Source: Virgibacillus sp. NKC19-16
Lineage (GTDB): Bacteria; Bacillota; Bacilli; Bacillales; Amphibacillaceae
Assembly: GCF_021560035.1 (NCBI RefSeq)
Contig: NZ_CP074373.1
Coordinates: 182,001-246,000, forward strand
Direction of reading: 5' to 3'
Length of the DNA stretch: 64,000 bases
Positions 31,096-40,365 of the stretch are shown piece by piece. The position numbers were made by a program, and so were the translations under genes. The notes beneath the pieces were generated by a model. It did no database searches. It was given only the letters and a program-made list of their open reading frames with translations, and had not been told where the DNA came from. Positions within the stretch are counted from its first letter, which is position 1. The number at the start of each line of letters is the position of its first letter.

Positions 31096-31659
31096 ATGGA
31101 GCAACTAATTAGAGATAAAATAAGACAGGTGAAAAAAGGGGATCAATCCGCTTTTGAAGATGTGATCGCATTATATCAAGATAAAATTTATCGACATTGC
31201 TTTCGCATGATTGGGAATACACATGAGGCGGAGGATATAGCACAGGAAGCCTTTATTCGGGCATATGTGAATATCCAGTCGTTTGATGATCGCAGGAAAT
31301 TTTCGACATGGCTATATCGCATTGCCACGAATCTAACGATTGATCATATTCGAAAACGAAAGCCGGACTATTATCTTGATGATAAGATCAAAGGCACTGA
31401 GGGTTTGGATATGTATTCCCAGTTGACCAGCAGAGACCCGTCTCCAGGTGAACAGGTGGAGAGTCAGGAATTGCAGAGATCTATACATCAGGAGATCTTA
31501 AGGCTACCACCGAAATATCGGAGTATCATTATTCTGCGTTATTTAGAGGAATTTTCCCTTCAGGAGATCAGTGATACCCTGGATATTCCACTCGGAACGG
31601 TTAAAACCCGCATTCATCGTGGAAGGGAAGCGTTAAGGAGAAAATTGCGTTATGTGTAA
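31096..31659 (+). CDS. sigW: ECF RNA polymerase sigma factor SigW
   Basis: 187 residues with sigma regions 2 (EAEDIAQEAFIRAYVNI) and 4 (YLEEFSLQEISDTLDIP followed by GTVKTRIHRGREALRRKL). SigW controls responses to cell-envelope stress and membrane-active antimicrobials. GCGGAGGT precedes ATG 31096. The anti-sigma gene rsiW follows directly and the upstream promoter is SigW-type. Confidence 0.94.
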   Translation: MEQLIRDKIRQVKKGDQSAFEDVIALYQDKIYRHCFRMIGNTHEAEDIAQEAFIRAYVNIQSFDDRRKFSTWLYRIATNLTIDHIRKRKPDYYLDDKIKGTEGLDMYSQLTSRDPSPGEQVESQELQRSIHQEILRLPPKYRSIIILRYLEEFSLQEISDTLDIPLGTVKTRIHRGREALRRKLRYV

Positions 31660-31674
31660 GGGAGTGTGATTCAT

Positions 31675-32313
31675 ATGAATTGTAACGATGAGGCTCACGG
31701 GCTTATCCATAAATATTTAGATGGAGACTTAACCAAAGCAGAAGAGAAGGAACTTGGCAGCCATTTAGAAGAATGTGAAGCATGTCAGAAGCATTTATAT
31801 GAGCTAAAAAGGACTATCACACTTCTACAAAGTACGGAGCATATAGCAGCACCAGCGAATTTTTCAAATAATGTTATGCAAAAATTACCAGCTGAAAAGA
31901 AACGTGTGACATATCTGCGCATGATTAAGGCACATCCCCTGGTGATCTCGGCAGCGCTAATTTTTATATTCATGATTAGTGGTGTTTTTTCCTCATGGAA
32001 TCAGGATAATGAATTGGTTGTCTCGAAACAGGAGGATTTAATTATCGAGGGAGATACCGTTATCGTTCCCGCAGATGTAACGGTATCCGGAGATTTATAT
32101 GTTGAAAACGGTGATTTAATTATTGATGGAACAGTGGATGGAAATGTTACATTGATCAACGGTCAGCTAATAGAGAATGAAGCCATGGATGAGGAACCGC
32201 TAATGGCAGGATCTGTCGGAGAAGTAAGCGGTGAACTGAATCAGGTAGATCAAATTTTCGATTGGATATGGTATCAGGTAAAAAATGTATTTCAAGGTGT
32301 ATTTGACTTTTAG
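31675..32313 (+). CDS. rsiW: Anti-sigma-W factor RsiW
   Basis: 212 residues. The zinc-binding anti-sigma domain shows His30-x3-Cys34-x2-Cys37 (HLEECEAC), a single membrane segment follows near residues 84-105 (HPLVISAALIFIFMISG), and the outer part ends in FDWIWYQVKNVF. It holds SigW inactive until cleaved in two steps by proteases. ATG 31675 is chosen over GTG 31666 on account of the spacing from GGGAG. Confidence 0.92.
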   Translation: MNCNDEAHGLIHKYLDGDLTKAEEKELGSHLEECEACQKHLYELKRTITLLQSTEHIAAPANFSNNVMQKLPAEKKRVTYLRMIKAHPLVISAALIFIFMISGVFSSWNQDNELVVSKQEDLIIEGDTVIVPADVTVSGDLYVENGDLIIDGTVDGNVTLINGQLIENEAMDEEPLMAGSVGEVSGELNQVDQIFDWIWYQVKNVFQGVFDF

Positions 32314-32468
32314 GGGATGTTCAAAAATTCCCTGCTTGAAAAAAAGCAAAAGAACCTCCCCTCTGCTTCCTATTTTTTTATACATGTACCATACAAAAAT
32401 ATGTTATAATAAGAAGGCTACTTTCCAGTTGTTGGGGAGTGATTTTATGTACAGAGGGATGTGTGAAC

Positions 32469-33287
32469 ATGCTTGATGGGGGATTCCTTTTAAATCTGCT
32501 AAGAATAGGCGTAGATATAGCTCTCGTCTGGTATGTATTATATAAATTAATGATGCTGATTAGGGGCACAAAGGCAATCCAGCTTTTAAAAGGGATTGTG
32601 GTTGTGTTGGCTGTCAGAATGCTAAGTATTTTATTTAGCTTACAAACAATCGAATGGATTACAGAACAAGCCATTCTATGGGGATTTCTCCTTATAGCTA
32701 TTTTATTCCAACCAGAGATAAGAAGAGCATTGGAACAGCTTGGAAGGGGAAATATTTTCGCAAGAAGTGCAAGATCTGAAGAGGAATTGATGGAACAAAA
32801 TATTGAAGCAATCATACAATCATGTAAATATATGGCTAAAAGGCGTATAGGCGCATTAATTTCAATTGAGCGTGAAACAGGAATGGGTGATTATGCAGAA
32901 ACAGGGATACCGATAAACGGGAGACTGACTCATCAACTGCTTACAAATATTTTCACACCAAATACACCACTTCATGATGGTGCTGTCATTATAAAAAGGG
33001 AAAATATTGTGGCTGCGGCTTGTTATCTGCCATTATCAGAAAGCCCTTATATATCAAAGGAACTGGGGACAAGGCACAGAGCGGCAATGGGTATTAGTGA
33101 AGTGACAGATTCACTGACGATTGTTGTATCTGAAGAAACCGGTAATATTTCTTGTACACGTAATGGAGAATTACATAGAGAACTTGACCCAGAAGATCTT
33201 CGTAAAATATTAAATGAAAACTTATCATTACATCTTAAAACCCCTGAAAAGAAGTCATGGAAACGAAAGGGGGAAAAGAATGGATAA
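32469..33287 (+). CDS. cdaA: Diadenylate cyclase CdaA
   Basis: 272 residues: three N-terminal membrane segments (about 10-30, 38-58 and 66-80) and a DAC domain with the catalytic DGA at 170-172 and RHR at 202-204. It makes the second messenger c-di-AMP from two ATP. ATG 32469 follows AGAGGGATG and gives the usual family start. It overlaps cdaR by eight bases. Confidence 0.94.
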   Translation: MLDGGFLLNLLRIGVDIALVWYVLYKLMMLIRGTKAIQLLKGIVVVLAVRMLSILFSLQTIEWITEQAILWGFLLIAILFQPEIRRALEQLGRGNIFARSARSEEELMEQNIEAIIQSCKYMAKRRIGALISIERETGMGDYAETGIPINGRLTHQLLTNIFTPNTPLHDGAVIIKRENIVAAACYLPLSESPYISKELGTRHRAAMGISEVTDSLTIVVSEETGNISCTRNGELHRELDPEDLRKILNENLSLHLKTPEKKSWKRKGEKNG

Positions 33288-34503
33288 GTGGTTTGAAAGT
33301 AAATGGTTTGTAAGGATTATAGCATTGGTTTTTGCCATATTACTATATGTGATGGTTAGTATGGAAACAGATACGGCAGAAAATGAGAATACCCTTTTTC
33401 CAGAGACATCAGATGAGGTGAGTACACTAGAAAATGTTCCGGTAGATATACGTATGGATGAAGAAAATTATGTTGTGAGTGGTGTTCCGGAGTATGTCAA
33501 CGTTACTTTAGAAGGTGTTGCGAGAATATTGACTCCAGTAGAGAGACAACGGAATTTTGATGTGTTTGTTAACCTGGAAGGGTTAGGAGAAGGGACACAT
33601 GAAGTGGAAATTCAGTATGAAGATATACCACCCGAATTGTCCGTATACATCGAGCCAAAAACAGCCGAGGTGACGATTGAAGAACGAGCTACAGAGGAAT
33701 TTCCGGTGACTGTAGACTTCATTAATAGCGACCAGCTTGCGGAGGGTTTTGAACTTGGTGACTTCGAAGTAGAGCCCACGTCGGTATCCATTACCAGTTC
33801 AAGAAGTATTATCGATCAAATCGGAATGGTAAAAGTGTTTGTGAATGTATCCGGATTAGATCAATCGATTAACAATCGTGAGGTACCTGTTAATGTATAT
33901 GATAGTCAAGGAAATGAATTGAATGTTTTAGTGGAACCTGAAAATGCTGTCGTGTCTGCTGATATAAATAATCCAAGCGATACCGTATCACTCAATATCT
34001 CAACAACAGGTGAATTGCCGGATGGGTATGCATTAGAGTCGCTTGATGCTAATATAGATGAGGTTGAAATTTTTGCTACGACAGATGTATTGGAAGAAAT
34101 AGAAAGTGTTTCTACAGAGGAAATAGATTTATCGCAAATTACAGAGTCACAAACAATTGATGCAAGCCTGTCTCTGCCTGAAGGAGCAGTATCGGAAACG
34201 GAGACGGTGGAGGTCGATGTTGAGGTGGAGCCAGCGCAAACCATTGAAGACGTTCCTATTGAAACAGAAGGCTTGCAGGATGGACAAGATGTGACCTTTG
34301 TGGATCCGGACAACTCGGAAATGGATATAACAATTGCAGGAAATGGCGCAGATGTAAGTGAATTAACAGCAGGAGATTTTAATCTATTCATTGATGTAAG
34401 TGATTTGGAAGAAGGTGAGCATTCCTTGCCTGTAACGATTGAAGGCCCGGATGATGTGACAATCACAGGGGAATTTGAAGAAGTAACAATTGAAATCACT
34501 TAA
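33280..34503 (+). CDS. cdaR: CdaA regulatory protein CdaR (YbbR repeats)
   Basis: 407 residues: one N-terminal membrane segment (WFVRIIALVFAILLYVMV) and an extracytoplasmic part built of about four YbbR repeats. The outer part is unusually acidic, which fits a salt-adapted organism. CdaR binds CdaA and tunes c-di-AMP synthesis. ATG 33280 is supported by AAAGGGGGAAAAG; a longer frame from 33214 is not needed. Confidence 0.9.
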   Translation: MDKWFESKWFVRIIALVFAILLYVMVSMETDTAENENTLFPETSDEVSTLENVPVDIRMDEENYVVSGVPEYVNVTLEGVARILTPVERQRNFDVFVNLEGLGEGTHEVEIQYEDIPPELSVYIEPKTAEVTIEERATEEFPVTVDFINSDQLAEGFELGDFEVEPTSVSITSSRSIIDQIGMVKVFVNVSGLDQSINNREVPVNVYDSQGNELNVLVEPENAVVSADINNPSDTVSLNISTTGELPDGYALESLDANIDEVEIFATTDVLEEIESVSTEEIDLSQITESQTIDASLSLPEGAVSETETVEVDVEVEPAQTIEDVPIETEGLQDGQDVTFVDPDNSEMDITIAGNGADVSELTAGDFNLFIDVSDLEEGEHSLPVTIEGPDDVTITGEFEEVTIEIT

Positions 34504-34584
34504 GTGACGCCTGTAAGAGATTTACCGAGATTAATAAACATCGCTCTCACTAGGTCGAATTGGATATAAAGGAGAGGTATAGCA

Positions 34585-35931
34585 ATGGGAAAATATTTTG
34601 GAACAGATGGTGTCAGAGGAGTTGCAAATAAGGAACTCACACCAGAACTGGCATTTAAATTAGGACGTTTTGGTGGACACGTTTTAACTAGTGATACAGA
34701 AAAGCCTAAAATCATCATAGGACGTGATACACGCATTTCCGGGTACATGCTTGAGGGTGCACTTTTAGCCGGGTTACTATCGATTGGTGCAGAAGTCATG
34801 CGTGTCGGCGTCATTTCAACGCCAGGTGTTGCTTACTTAACAACAGCCACAAGCTCACAAGCTGGCATCATGATTTCGGCATCACATAACCCAGTTGAAG
34901 ATAATGGCATTAAATTTTTCGGCTCGGACGGTTATAAATTATCAGACGATCAGGAAAATGAAATTGAACGCCTCATGGACGGGGATGATGATCTGCCGCG
35001 TCCTGTTGGCGGGGATGTAGGTGTCGTTAATGACTATTTTGAAGGTGGCCAAAAATACCTCTCCTTCTTGAAGGATACGATAGATAATGACTTTGAGGGT
35101 ATGCGAATTGCGCTGGATTGTGCTCATGGTTCAACATCTACCCTGGCGACACATTTATTCGCTGACCTGGAAGCCGATATTGTCTCAATTGGCTCATCAC
35201 CAGACGGGTTAAATATAAATGATAATGTTGGCTCAACGCATCCGGAAAAGCTGCAGGAATTTGTAGCAGAAAAGGATGCCGACATCGGACTTGCTTTTGA
35301 TGGCGATGGGGATCGCCTAATCGCTGTCGATGAAAAAGGAAACATCGTTGACGGTGATCAAATCATGTATATTTGTGCAAAATATATGAATGAAATAGGT
35401 GTACTAAAATATAACACGGTCGTATCAACGGTGATGAGCAACATAGGGTTTTATAAAGCGCTGGAAGAAAACGGAATACACAGTGATAAAACGTCAGTAG
35501 GGGACCGTTATGTCATGGAAGAAATGCGAAAAGGCGGCTACAACCTTGGCGGAGAACAATCAGGGCATATTATTTTCCTCGATTATGTGACAACAGGCGA
35601 CGGGATGTTATCCGCTATCCAGCTTGTAAATGTCATGAAAGAAACAGGTAAGCCCCTATCAGAGCTCGCAGGAGAAATGCGTATCTTTCCGCAAGTACTG
35701 AAAAATGTAAAAGTTGTCGATAAAAATGAAGCCCTGACGAATTCTCGCATTAATAGCGAGATCGAGGCAGTTGAAAAAGAACTGGGTGATGAAGGACGCG
35801 TACTGGTCCGGCCATCGGGGACAGAACCTCTTGTCCGTGTCATGGTAGAGGCGCCTACGAAAGAAGACTGCGAAATGTATGTTGAACGTGTTGCGAAAGT
35901 GATTGATGATTTGTTGGGGATGAAGGAATAG
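34585..35931 (+). CDS. glmM: Phosphoglucosamine mutase GlmM
   Basis: 448 residues of the alpha-D-phosphohexomutase family, with the phosphoserine loop MISASHNP near residue 100, the metal loop [12 protein letters not shown] and the sugar/phosphate loops GGEQSGHII and [12 protein letters not shown]. It converts glucosamine-6-phosphate to glucosamine-1-phosphate for cell-wall precursors and also binds CdaA in relatives. AAAGGAGAGG precedes ATG 34585. Confidence 0.95.
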   Translation: MGKYFGTDGVRGVANKELTPELAFKLGRFGGHVLTSDTEKPKIIIGRDTRISGYMLEGALLAGLLSIGAEVMRVGVISTPGVAYLTTATSSQAGIMISASHNPVEDNGIKFFGSDGYKLSDDQENEIERLMDGDDDLPRPVGGDVGVVNDYFEGGQKYLSFLKDTIDNDFEGMRIALDCAHGSTSTLATHLFADLEADIVSIGSSPDGLNINDNVGSTHPEKLQEFVAEKDADIGLAFDGDGDRLIAVDEKGNIVDGDQIMYICAKYMNEIGVLKYNTVVSTVMSNIGFYKALEENGIHSDKTSVGDRYVMEEMRKGGYNLGGEQSGHIIFLDYVTTGDGMLSAIQLVNVMKETGKPLSELAGEMRIFPQVLKNVKVVDKNEALTNSRINSEIEAVEKELGDEGRVLVRPSGTEPLVRVMVEAPTKEDCEMYVERVAKVIDDLLGMKE

Positions 35932-35937
35932 ATTTGA

Positions 35938-35972
35938 TTGGAGCCGCTCTCTGGGATGGGGGCGGTTTTTTG
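35938..35972 (+). terminator. Probable terminator of the cda-glmM operon
   Basis: GCCGC (35943-35947) can pair with the G-rich GGCGG before a run of Ts (about 35960-35971). The stem is short, so the call is tentative. The region 35973-36337 holds the inverted 21-bp repeats and no gene. Confidence 0.5.
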
Positions 35973-36010
35973 ATTGGGATTGTTTAAAATGATGTGTAAT
36001 AAGTGGATGG

Positions 36011-36105
36011 CCCCTCCCGTTTGAGTGTGCTCCCTCCCGTATTGGATGCATGCTGTCCCGATATGAAGTTGCCCCCTCCCATTTTGGATGTTTTCTCTCC
36101 CGATT
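36011..36105 (-). repeat. Degenerate 21-bp tandem repeat, inverted relative to 1313-1430
   Basis: Units with core CTCCCG(A/T)TTT begin near 36014, 36034, 36055, 36076 and 36097, a spacing of 20 or 21 bp. The reverse complement reads AAATCGGGAG, the same core as the block at 1313-1430. An open frame through it is a by-product of the period. It lies downstream of glmM, again just past a gene end. Confidence 0.7.
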
Positions 36106-36337
36106 TGAACGTGCTCTTCTTTTCAATGTTGATAACTGGTTCTGCCAGATTGATAAAAACTCCCGCGAGCGATCCGCCGACCGAATCCCGACCCCAATGG
36201 GACGAGTCCCGTAGTCCGAGCAGCTACACGATTAAGTCTAATAAAAAAACCCAATATCTCTACCACATGCGAGAGAAATCATTTATACTAGGATTATCTA
36301 TTAATTTTGAAAAAACATACGAATGAGGAGGTCAACA

Positions 36338-38128
36338 ATGATACAATTTCCAAAGCCAACCGTAGAACAATTTTTCCGCACAAATGTGATTAAAGATTTT
36401 ACAGTGAGCAGTAATGAAGAGCGGCTTATTTTCAGTTCCAATATAGACGGGAAAGTGAATTTATGGGCAATGGATTTACCGGATACATTTCCATATTTGT
36501 TTGCCCATCATGATGAGTCAATTAGCTTTATCCAGGTTGATCCGAAAAATCGCTATGTGCTCGCAGGGTATGACAAAGACGGGGATGAGAACCATCAGAT
36601 CTACGCTATTCCTCATGAGGGCGGACTCCCGCAGCCGCTTATTACTGGGGAACCGGAGGAAAAGTATTATTTTACCCATCTGAGTGAAGATGGAAAACGA
36701 ATCTATTATATGACATCGAAAGAGAATCCATCTTTCCTGAACGCGCGCATGCGTAACTTGGAAAATAATACCGATACATTACTGAACGAGGGAGAAGTAT
36801 CGCCAACGCATCTAGTAGCGGTATCTGACAATGAAGATGCATTTGTATATTTGCGCATGTTTGCAAATACATATATTACAGGCTTTGTGAAAATTGGTAA
36901 TAAATCCTATGATTTAACACCTGATCCCGAAAAGGTTCACGTTGTTGGGGATGCTGTTTTTGTCGATGATAAAACGATCTATTTTGTAACAGATTACGAG
37001 AGTGAATACAGCTATGTGGCAAAATTTGATCTGGCTACAAAGGAATTTGCGTCTGTACTGGCGATCGAGGAAGAAAGTGTAGAATCTCTAAAGTGGGACA
37101 AGGAAAATGAATCACTTTATCTAGTAACTGAAAAAGGTGTGGAAGATATTTTATACCGTTACGAACCGGAATCGGAGCATCTTAAAAGGCTGTCCACACC
37201 AGTTGATGTGATTGAAAAGGTACATGTTGCCAAATCCGGGAATCTGTATATGCTGGGAAGAAGCAGCACCGTACCACTTAATATTTTCCAAACAACAAAT
37301 GGGGAGGAATGGAAGCAACTGACAAACAATCGCGTACTGGGTCTTAGCACGGAGGACATGGTTGAGCCTGATGTGGTTTCCTATAAATCTTTTGACGGTA
37401 TGGAAATAGAATCTCTATTATTCAAGGCAAAGCCTGAAAATGACAACGGTTATACGATTCTTTGGCCACACGGGGGGCCACAGGCATCTGAGCGAAAAAT
37501 GTTCCGTTCGATGTTCCAGGCATTCCTGAATCGCGGATATACCATTTTCGCGCCAAACTTCCGTGGGAGCACAGGCTATGGCTCATCTTTTGTAAAATTA
37601 GTGGAACAAGACTGGGGAGAAGGGCCGCGCCTGGATAATGTGGCCGGCATTCAGTGGCTGTTTGATAATAATATCACAAATCCGGAAAAATTATTTCTCG
37701 TTGGTGGCAGCTATGGTGGCTACATGGCGCTTCTATTACACGGACGCCATCCGGAATATTTCAAAGCGGTAGTCGATATCTTCGGGCCGTCTGATCTATT
37801 CACATTCGTTAATTCCGTCCCGCCTCATTGGAAGCCAATTATGGAGCGCTGGGTAGGTGATCCAGAACGTGATAAAGAGCGTTTTATTAGGGATTCACCC
37901 GTAACTTACCTGGACGGTATGACAAAACCAATGCTCGTTATTCAAGGGGCAAAAGATCCACGTGTCGTCAAAGAGGAGTCCGACCAAATCGTCGCTAAAC
38001 TTGAAGAAAAAGGCCGCGATGTGGAATATCTCGTGCTGGAAGACGAGGGGCATGGCTTTTCGAAAAGAGAAAATGAGATTAAGGTGTACAGTTTGATGCT
38101 GGACTTTTTGGAGAAGCATCAGGGATAG
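36338..38128 (+). CDS. S9-family (prolyl oligopeptidase-type) serine peptidase
   Basis: 596 residues: an N-terminal beta-propeller (about 1-340) and a C-terminal alpha/beta hydrolase. The nucleophile motif is VGGSYGGYMALL, the Asp is in KDPRVVKEES and the His in EDEGHGFSKREN; LWPHGGPQ forms the oxyanion region. Family members cleave short peptides in the cytoplasm. AGGAGG precedes ATG 36338, which is preferred to ATG 36323. It appears monocistronic, or loosely linked to the next gene (28-bp gap). Confidence 0.87.
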   Translation: MIQFPKPTVEQFFRTNVIKDFTVSSNEERLIFSSNIDGKVNLWAMDLPDTFPYLFAHHDESISFIQVDPKNRYVLAGYDKDGDENHQIYAIPHEGGLPQPLITGEPEEKYYFTHLSEDGKRIYYMTSKENPSFLNARMRNLENNTDTLLNEGEVSPTHLVAVSDNEDAFVYLRMFANTYITGFVKIGNKSYDLTPDPEKVHVVGDAVFVDDKTIYFVTDYESEYSYVAKFDLATKEFASVLAIEEESVESLKWDKENESLYLVTEKGVEDILYRYEPESEHLKRLSTPVDVIEKVHVAKSGNLYMLGRSSTVPLNIFQTTNGEEWKQLTNNRVLGLSTEDMVEPDVVSYKSFDGMEIESLLFKAKPENDNGYTILWPHGGPQASERKMFRSMFQAFLNRGYTIFAPNFRGSTGYGSSFVKLVEQDWGEGPRLDNVAGIQWLFDNNITNPEKLFLVGGSYGGYMALLLHGRHPEYFKAVVDIFGPSDLFTFVNSVPPHWKPIMERWVGDPERDKERFIRDSPVTYLDGMTKPMLVIQGAKDPRVVKEESDQIVAKLEEKGRDVEYLVLEDEGHGFSKRENEIKVYSLMLDFLEKHQG

Positions 38129-38156
38129 GATAGATATTGAGAAAGGAAATCTGAAA

Positions 38157-38648
38157 ATGAATGTTAGAAAAATGAGTTTACTAGCCTTATTTATAAGTCT
38201 ATCTGCAGTAGGCGCGGCTATTAAGGTACCTGCAGTGATTGGAAGTGTAGCATTGGATGTTTTCCCGGCTTTATTAGCAGCGGCTTTCTTTGGGGCGGGA
38301 GCCGGAGCTATGGTCGGGGCTTTCGGCCATTTGCTTTCAGCGCTTATTGGGGGAATGCCACTCGGAATCCTACACTTAATTATTGCGATAGAAATGGCTT
38401 TGCTTGTTTCACTGTTTGCTATACTTTTTCAAAAAGAACAAAAGGTTTTAGCTGGAGTGTTATTCTTGTTCGGTAATGCCTTGATCGCCCCATTACCATT
38501 TATATTCTTATTTGATATTGCATTTTATATTGCAATGCTACCTTCGTTATTCATAGGCTCTCTATTAAATATAACTATAGCTTATATAGCTATTCCGCGT
38601 TTGTTTGGATTTCAGAGATATTATTATAAGGGAGAAGTGAGGGGATGA
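38157..38648 (+). CDS. ECF transporter S component, candidate alpha-ribazole transporter CblT
   Basis: 163 residues with about five membrane segments and the small-solute S-component style (LALFISLSAVGAAIKVP, then FPALLAAAFFGAGAGAMVG). No ATPase is adjacent, as usual for group II ECF systems that share a module. Its place directly upstream of the B12 riboswitch operon, which also encodes a CblS-like protein, suggests CblT, the alpha-ribazole importer described with CblS in Listeria and Geobacillus. Other vitamin substrates remain possible. Confidence 0.6.
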   Translation: MNVRKMSLLALFISLSAVGAAIKVPAVIGSVALDVFPALLAAAFFGAGAGAMVGAFGHLLSALIGGMPLGILHLIIAIEMALLVSLFAILFQKEQKVLAGVLFLFGNALIAPLPFIFLFDIAFYIAMLPSLFIGSLLNITIAYIAIPRLFGFQRYYYKGEVRG

Positions 38649-38812
38649 GATACTTTAGTGAAAAAGAAAAAACAACTATTAGTAAGGAAGTAGAAATAAA
38701 CCCCGAAATTAAAAAGATGATACAAGAAATTAGAGAAGAATATAGGCAGGGATTTGGCATGCCAACTTCAGATCTTCTTGAATCATTTTCTTCTAAGGAC
38801 TTTGAATTTTAA
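38645..38812 (+). CDS. Small hypothetical protein coupled to the S component
   Basis: A 55-residue frame whose ATG overlaps the stop of the upstream gene (ATGA), with GAAGTGAGGGG as ribosome binding site. The sequence is charged and helical (KEVEINPEIKKMIQEIREEY) and ends in SSKDFEF. I do not recognise it. The tight coupling argues that it is translated. Confidence 0.5.
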   Translation: MRYFSEKEKTTISKEVEINPEIKKMIQEIREEYRQGFGMPTSDLLESFSSKDFEF

Positions 38813-38930
38813 CCAGTTTAGCGATAATAAATGACTATTCTAGTCGCTGAATTTGGCACGTTTATGGTCAAAGCCCTGCTGTATTATAAACGGGTGAAGA
38901 GAGGTGTAGAGTATAGTTAATATTTGGGCT

Positions 38931-38982
38931 GAGGAGAGTAGTTGAGGATCCTCTCTCCCATCAGAACCCGTGCTTCCTTGAA
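38931..38982 (-). mobile_element. Possible group II intron remnant
   Basis: Read on the minus strand, AGCACGGGTTCTGATGGGAGAGAGG resembles the GGTTCTGATGGGAG phrase found downstream of group II intron reverse transcriptase genes. No reverse transcriptase or domain V is visible, so at most a scar is left. Confidence 0.25.
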
Positions 38983-38991
38983 CTAAAAGTA

Positions 38992-39020
38992 ATGACAAAT
39001 CCTGTAGAACTATGTATACT
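38992..39020 (+). promoter_or_regulatory. Promoter of the cobalamin operon
   Basis: ATGACA (38992-38997), a 17-bp spacer and TATACT (39015-39020) precede the B12 riboswitch by about 30 bp. Confidence 0.6.
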
Positions 39021-39047
39021 TAAGTTGTGAAAAAATTAATAGTTTAA

Positions 39048-39245
39048 GGCTTCAGGTGATTTCGACTTCAGAAATTATAATAGGGAAGTTGGTGAAAATC
39101 CAACGCGGTCCCGCCACTGTATATGTGAGCTAGCTGTAATGACCACTGTGCATTCGATGTATGGGAAGGACAGTAAGCGATGATCATAAGCCAGGAGACC
39201 TGCCTGTAACCGGACGCGCACCAAACCTACGAGGAATAGGAGGGT
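39048..39245 (+). ncRNA. Cobalamin riboswitch
   Basis: It contains the conserved segments GGGAAGTTGGTGAAAATCC, GCGGTCCCGCCACTG and the B12 box AAGCCAGGAGACCTGCC (about 39188-39204). It senses adenosylcobalamin and would shut off the salvage operon when the vitamin is plentiful. Confidence 0.93.
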
Positions 39246-39292
39246 GTAATGGGACAGGTTTATTTTATTTGTTGGCTGCCCTTTTACATATC

Positions 39293-39322
39293 CATCTTCA
39301 TTTCTCGTGAAGATGTTTTTTT
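39293..39322 (+). terminator. Riboswitch-controlled terminator
   Basis: CATCTTCA (39293-39300) and TGAAGATG (39308-39315) form a perfect 8-bp stem followed by seven Ts. Lying between the riboswitch and btuF, it is the likely expression platform. Confidence 0.85.
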
Positions 39323-39354
39323 AGTTTATACAAATACTATAAGGGGGTACGAAC

Positions 39355-40365
39355 GTGAAAAAGATTTTATCATTTTTATTTGTATTAATACTTACATTTG
39401 GTCTTTTAATCGGCTGTGGCTCTGAATCCGAAGATGATTCGCAAATTTCAGATGACAGTGCCGAACAAACAGAACAAACGGAAGAATCAGAGGGCACAGA
39501 GGAATCAGAAGAAGGAGCATTTCCGTTAACGATCACAGATGCGCTTGATAATGAAGTGACCATAGATGAAAAACCGGAGCGTATTGTTTCGGTGATTCCA
39601 AGCAATACAGAAATCGCATTTGCGCTTGGGCTGGAGGATGAAATCGTTGGTGTCTCAGACCATGATAATTATCCGGAAGAAGTGCAGGAAAAAGAAAGAA
39701 TAGGTGGTTTAGAAATGAACATCGAAGTAATCCTTAGTTTGGATCCAGACCTCGTTCTTGCTCATGGATCCAGTGCGGAATCCTCTCAGGAAGGACTGCA
39801 ACAGATTCGTGCTTCCGGCATCAATGTATTTGTTGTAAATGATGCACAGGATATTGAAGGAACCTATGAAGCCATTGACCAAATCGGACAAGTTACAGGA
39901 ACGCAGGAAGAAGCAGATGAAATCGTCGACAATATGGAAGAAGGATTTGCAAACTTAAGTGAAACGGCAGAGGAAATTCCTGAAGAGGAACGCAAATCGG
40001 TCTTTTTTGAAGTATCACCGGCACCGGATATTTTTACTGCAGGACAAAACACATTTTTCGATTCACTCCTAGAGGTTGTTGATGCAGATAATGCTGCTGA
40101 AGAACTGGATGGCTGGGTGCCAATCGATCCGGAGTCCATTGTAGGGCTGGATCCTGATGTTATTATAACGACATACGGGCATTATTCGGATAATCCGGTA
40201 GAACAAGTAGTAAGTCGTGACGGTTGGGGCTCCGTGACTGCTGTTGAAAATGAAGATGTTTATGACATACATTCTGACATTGTAAGTCGTCCGGGCCCAC
40301 GCTTAGTTGAGGGTGCAGAGGAGATTGCTGAAGTTGTTTATCCGGAATATTTTGAAGCGGAGTAA
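39355..40365 (+). CDS. btuF: Cobalamin/corrinoid ABC transporter substrate-binding lipoprotein BtuF
   Basis: 336 residues with a lipoprotein signal (LLIGC, Cys21), an acidic linker rich in Glu and Ser (residues 23-55), and a periplasmic-binding type III fold (ERIVSVIPSNTEIAFALGLEDEIVGVSD). It captures corrinoids outside the membrane. GTG 39355 follows AAGGGGG. It is the first gene after the B12 riboswitch. Confidence 0.88.
   Translation: MKKILSFLFVLILTFGLLIGCGSESEDDSQISDDSAEQTEQTEESEGTEESEEGAFPLTITDALDNEVTIDEKPERIVSVIPSNTEIAFALGLEDEIVGVSDHDNYPEEVQEKERIGGLEMNIEVILSLDPDLVLAHGSSAESSQEGLQQIRASGINVFVVNDAQDIEGTYEAIDQIGQVTGTQEEADEIVDNMEEGFANLSETAEEIPEEERKSVFFEVSPAPDIFTAGQNTFFDSLLEVVDADNAAEELDGWVPIDPESIVGLDPDVIITTYGHYSDNPVEQVVSRDGWGSVTAVENEDVYDIHSDIVSRPGPRLVEGAEEIAEVVYPEYFEAE

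Noticed and set aside
33906-34499. A 197-codon Ser/Thr-rich frame antisense to cdaR
   Set aside because: It is a mirror of the acidic cdaR coding sequence with no ribosome binding site.
36003-36326. A 107-codon open frame upstream of the S9 peptidase
   Set aside because: It crosses the inverted 21-bp repeat block; the peptide is repetitive and matches nothing I know.
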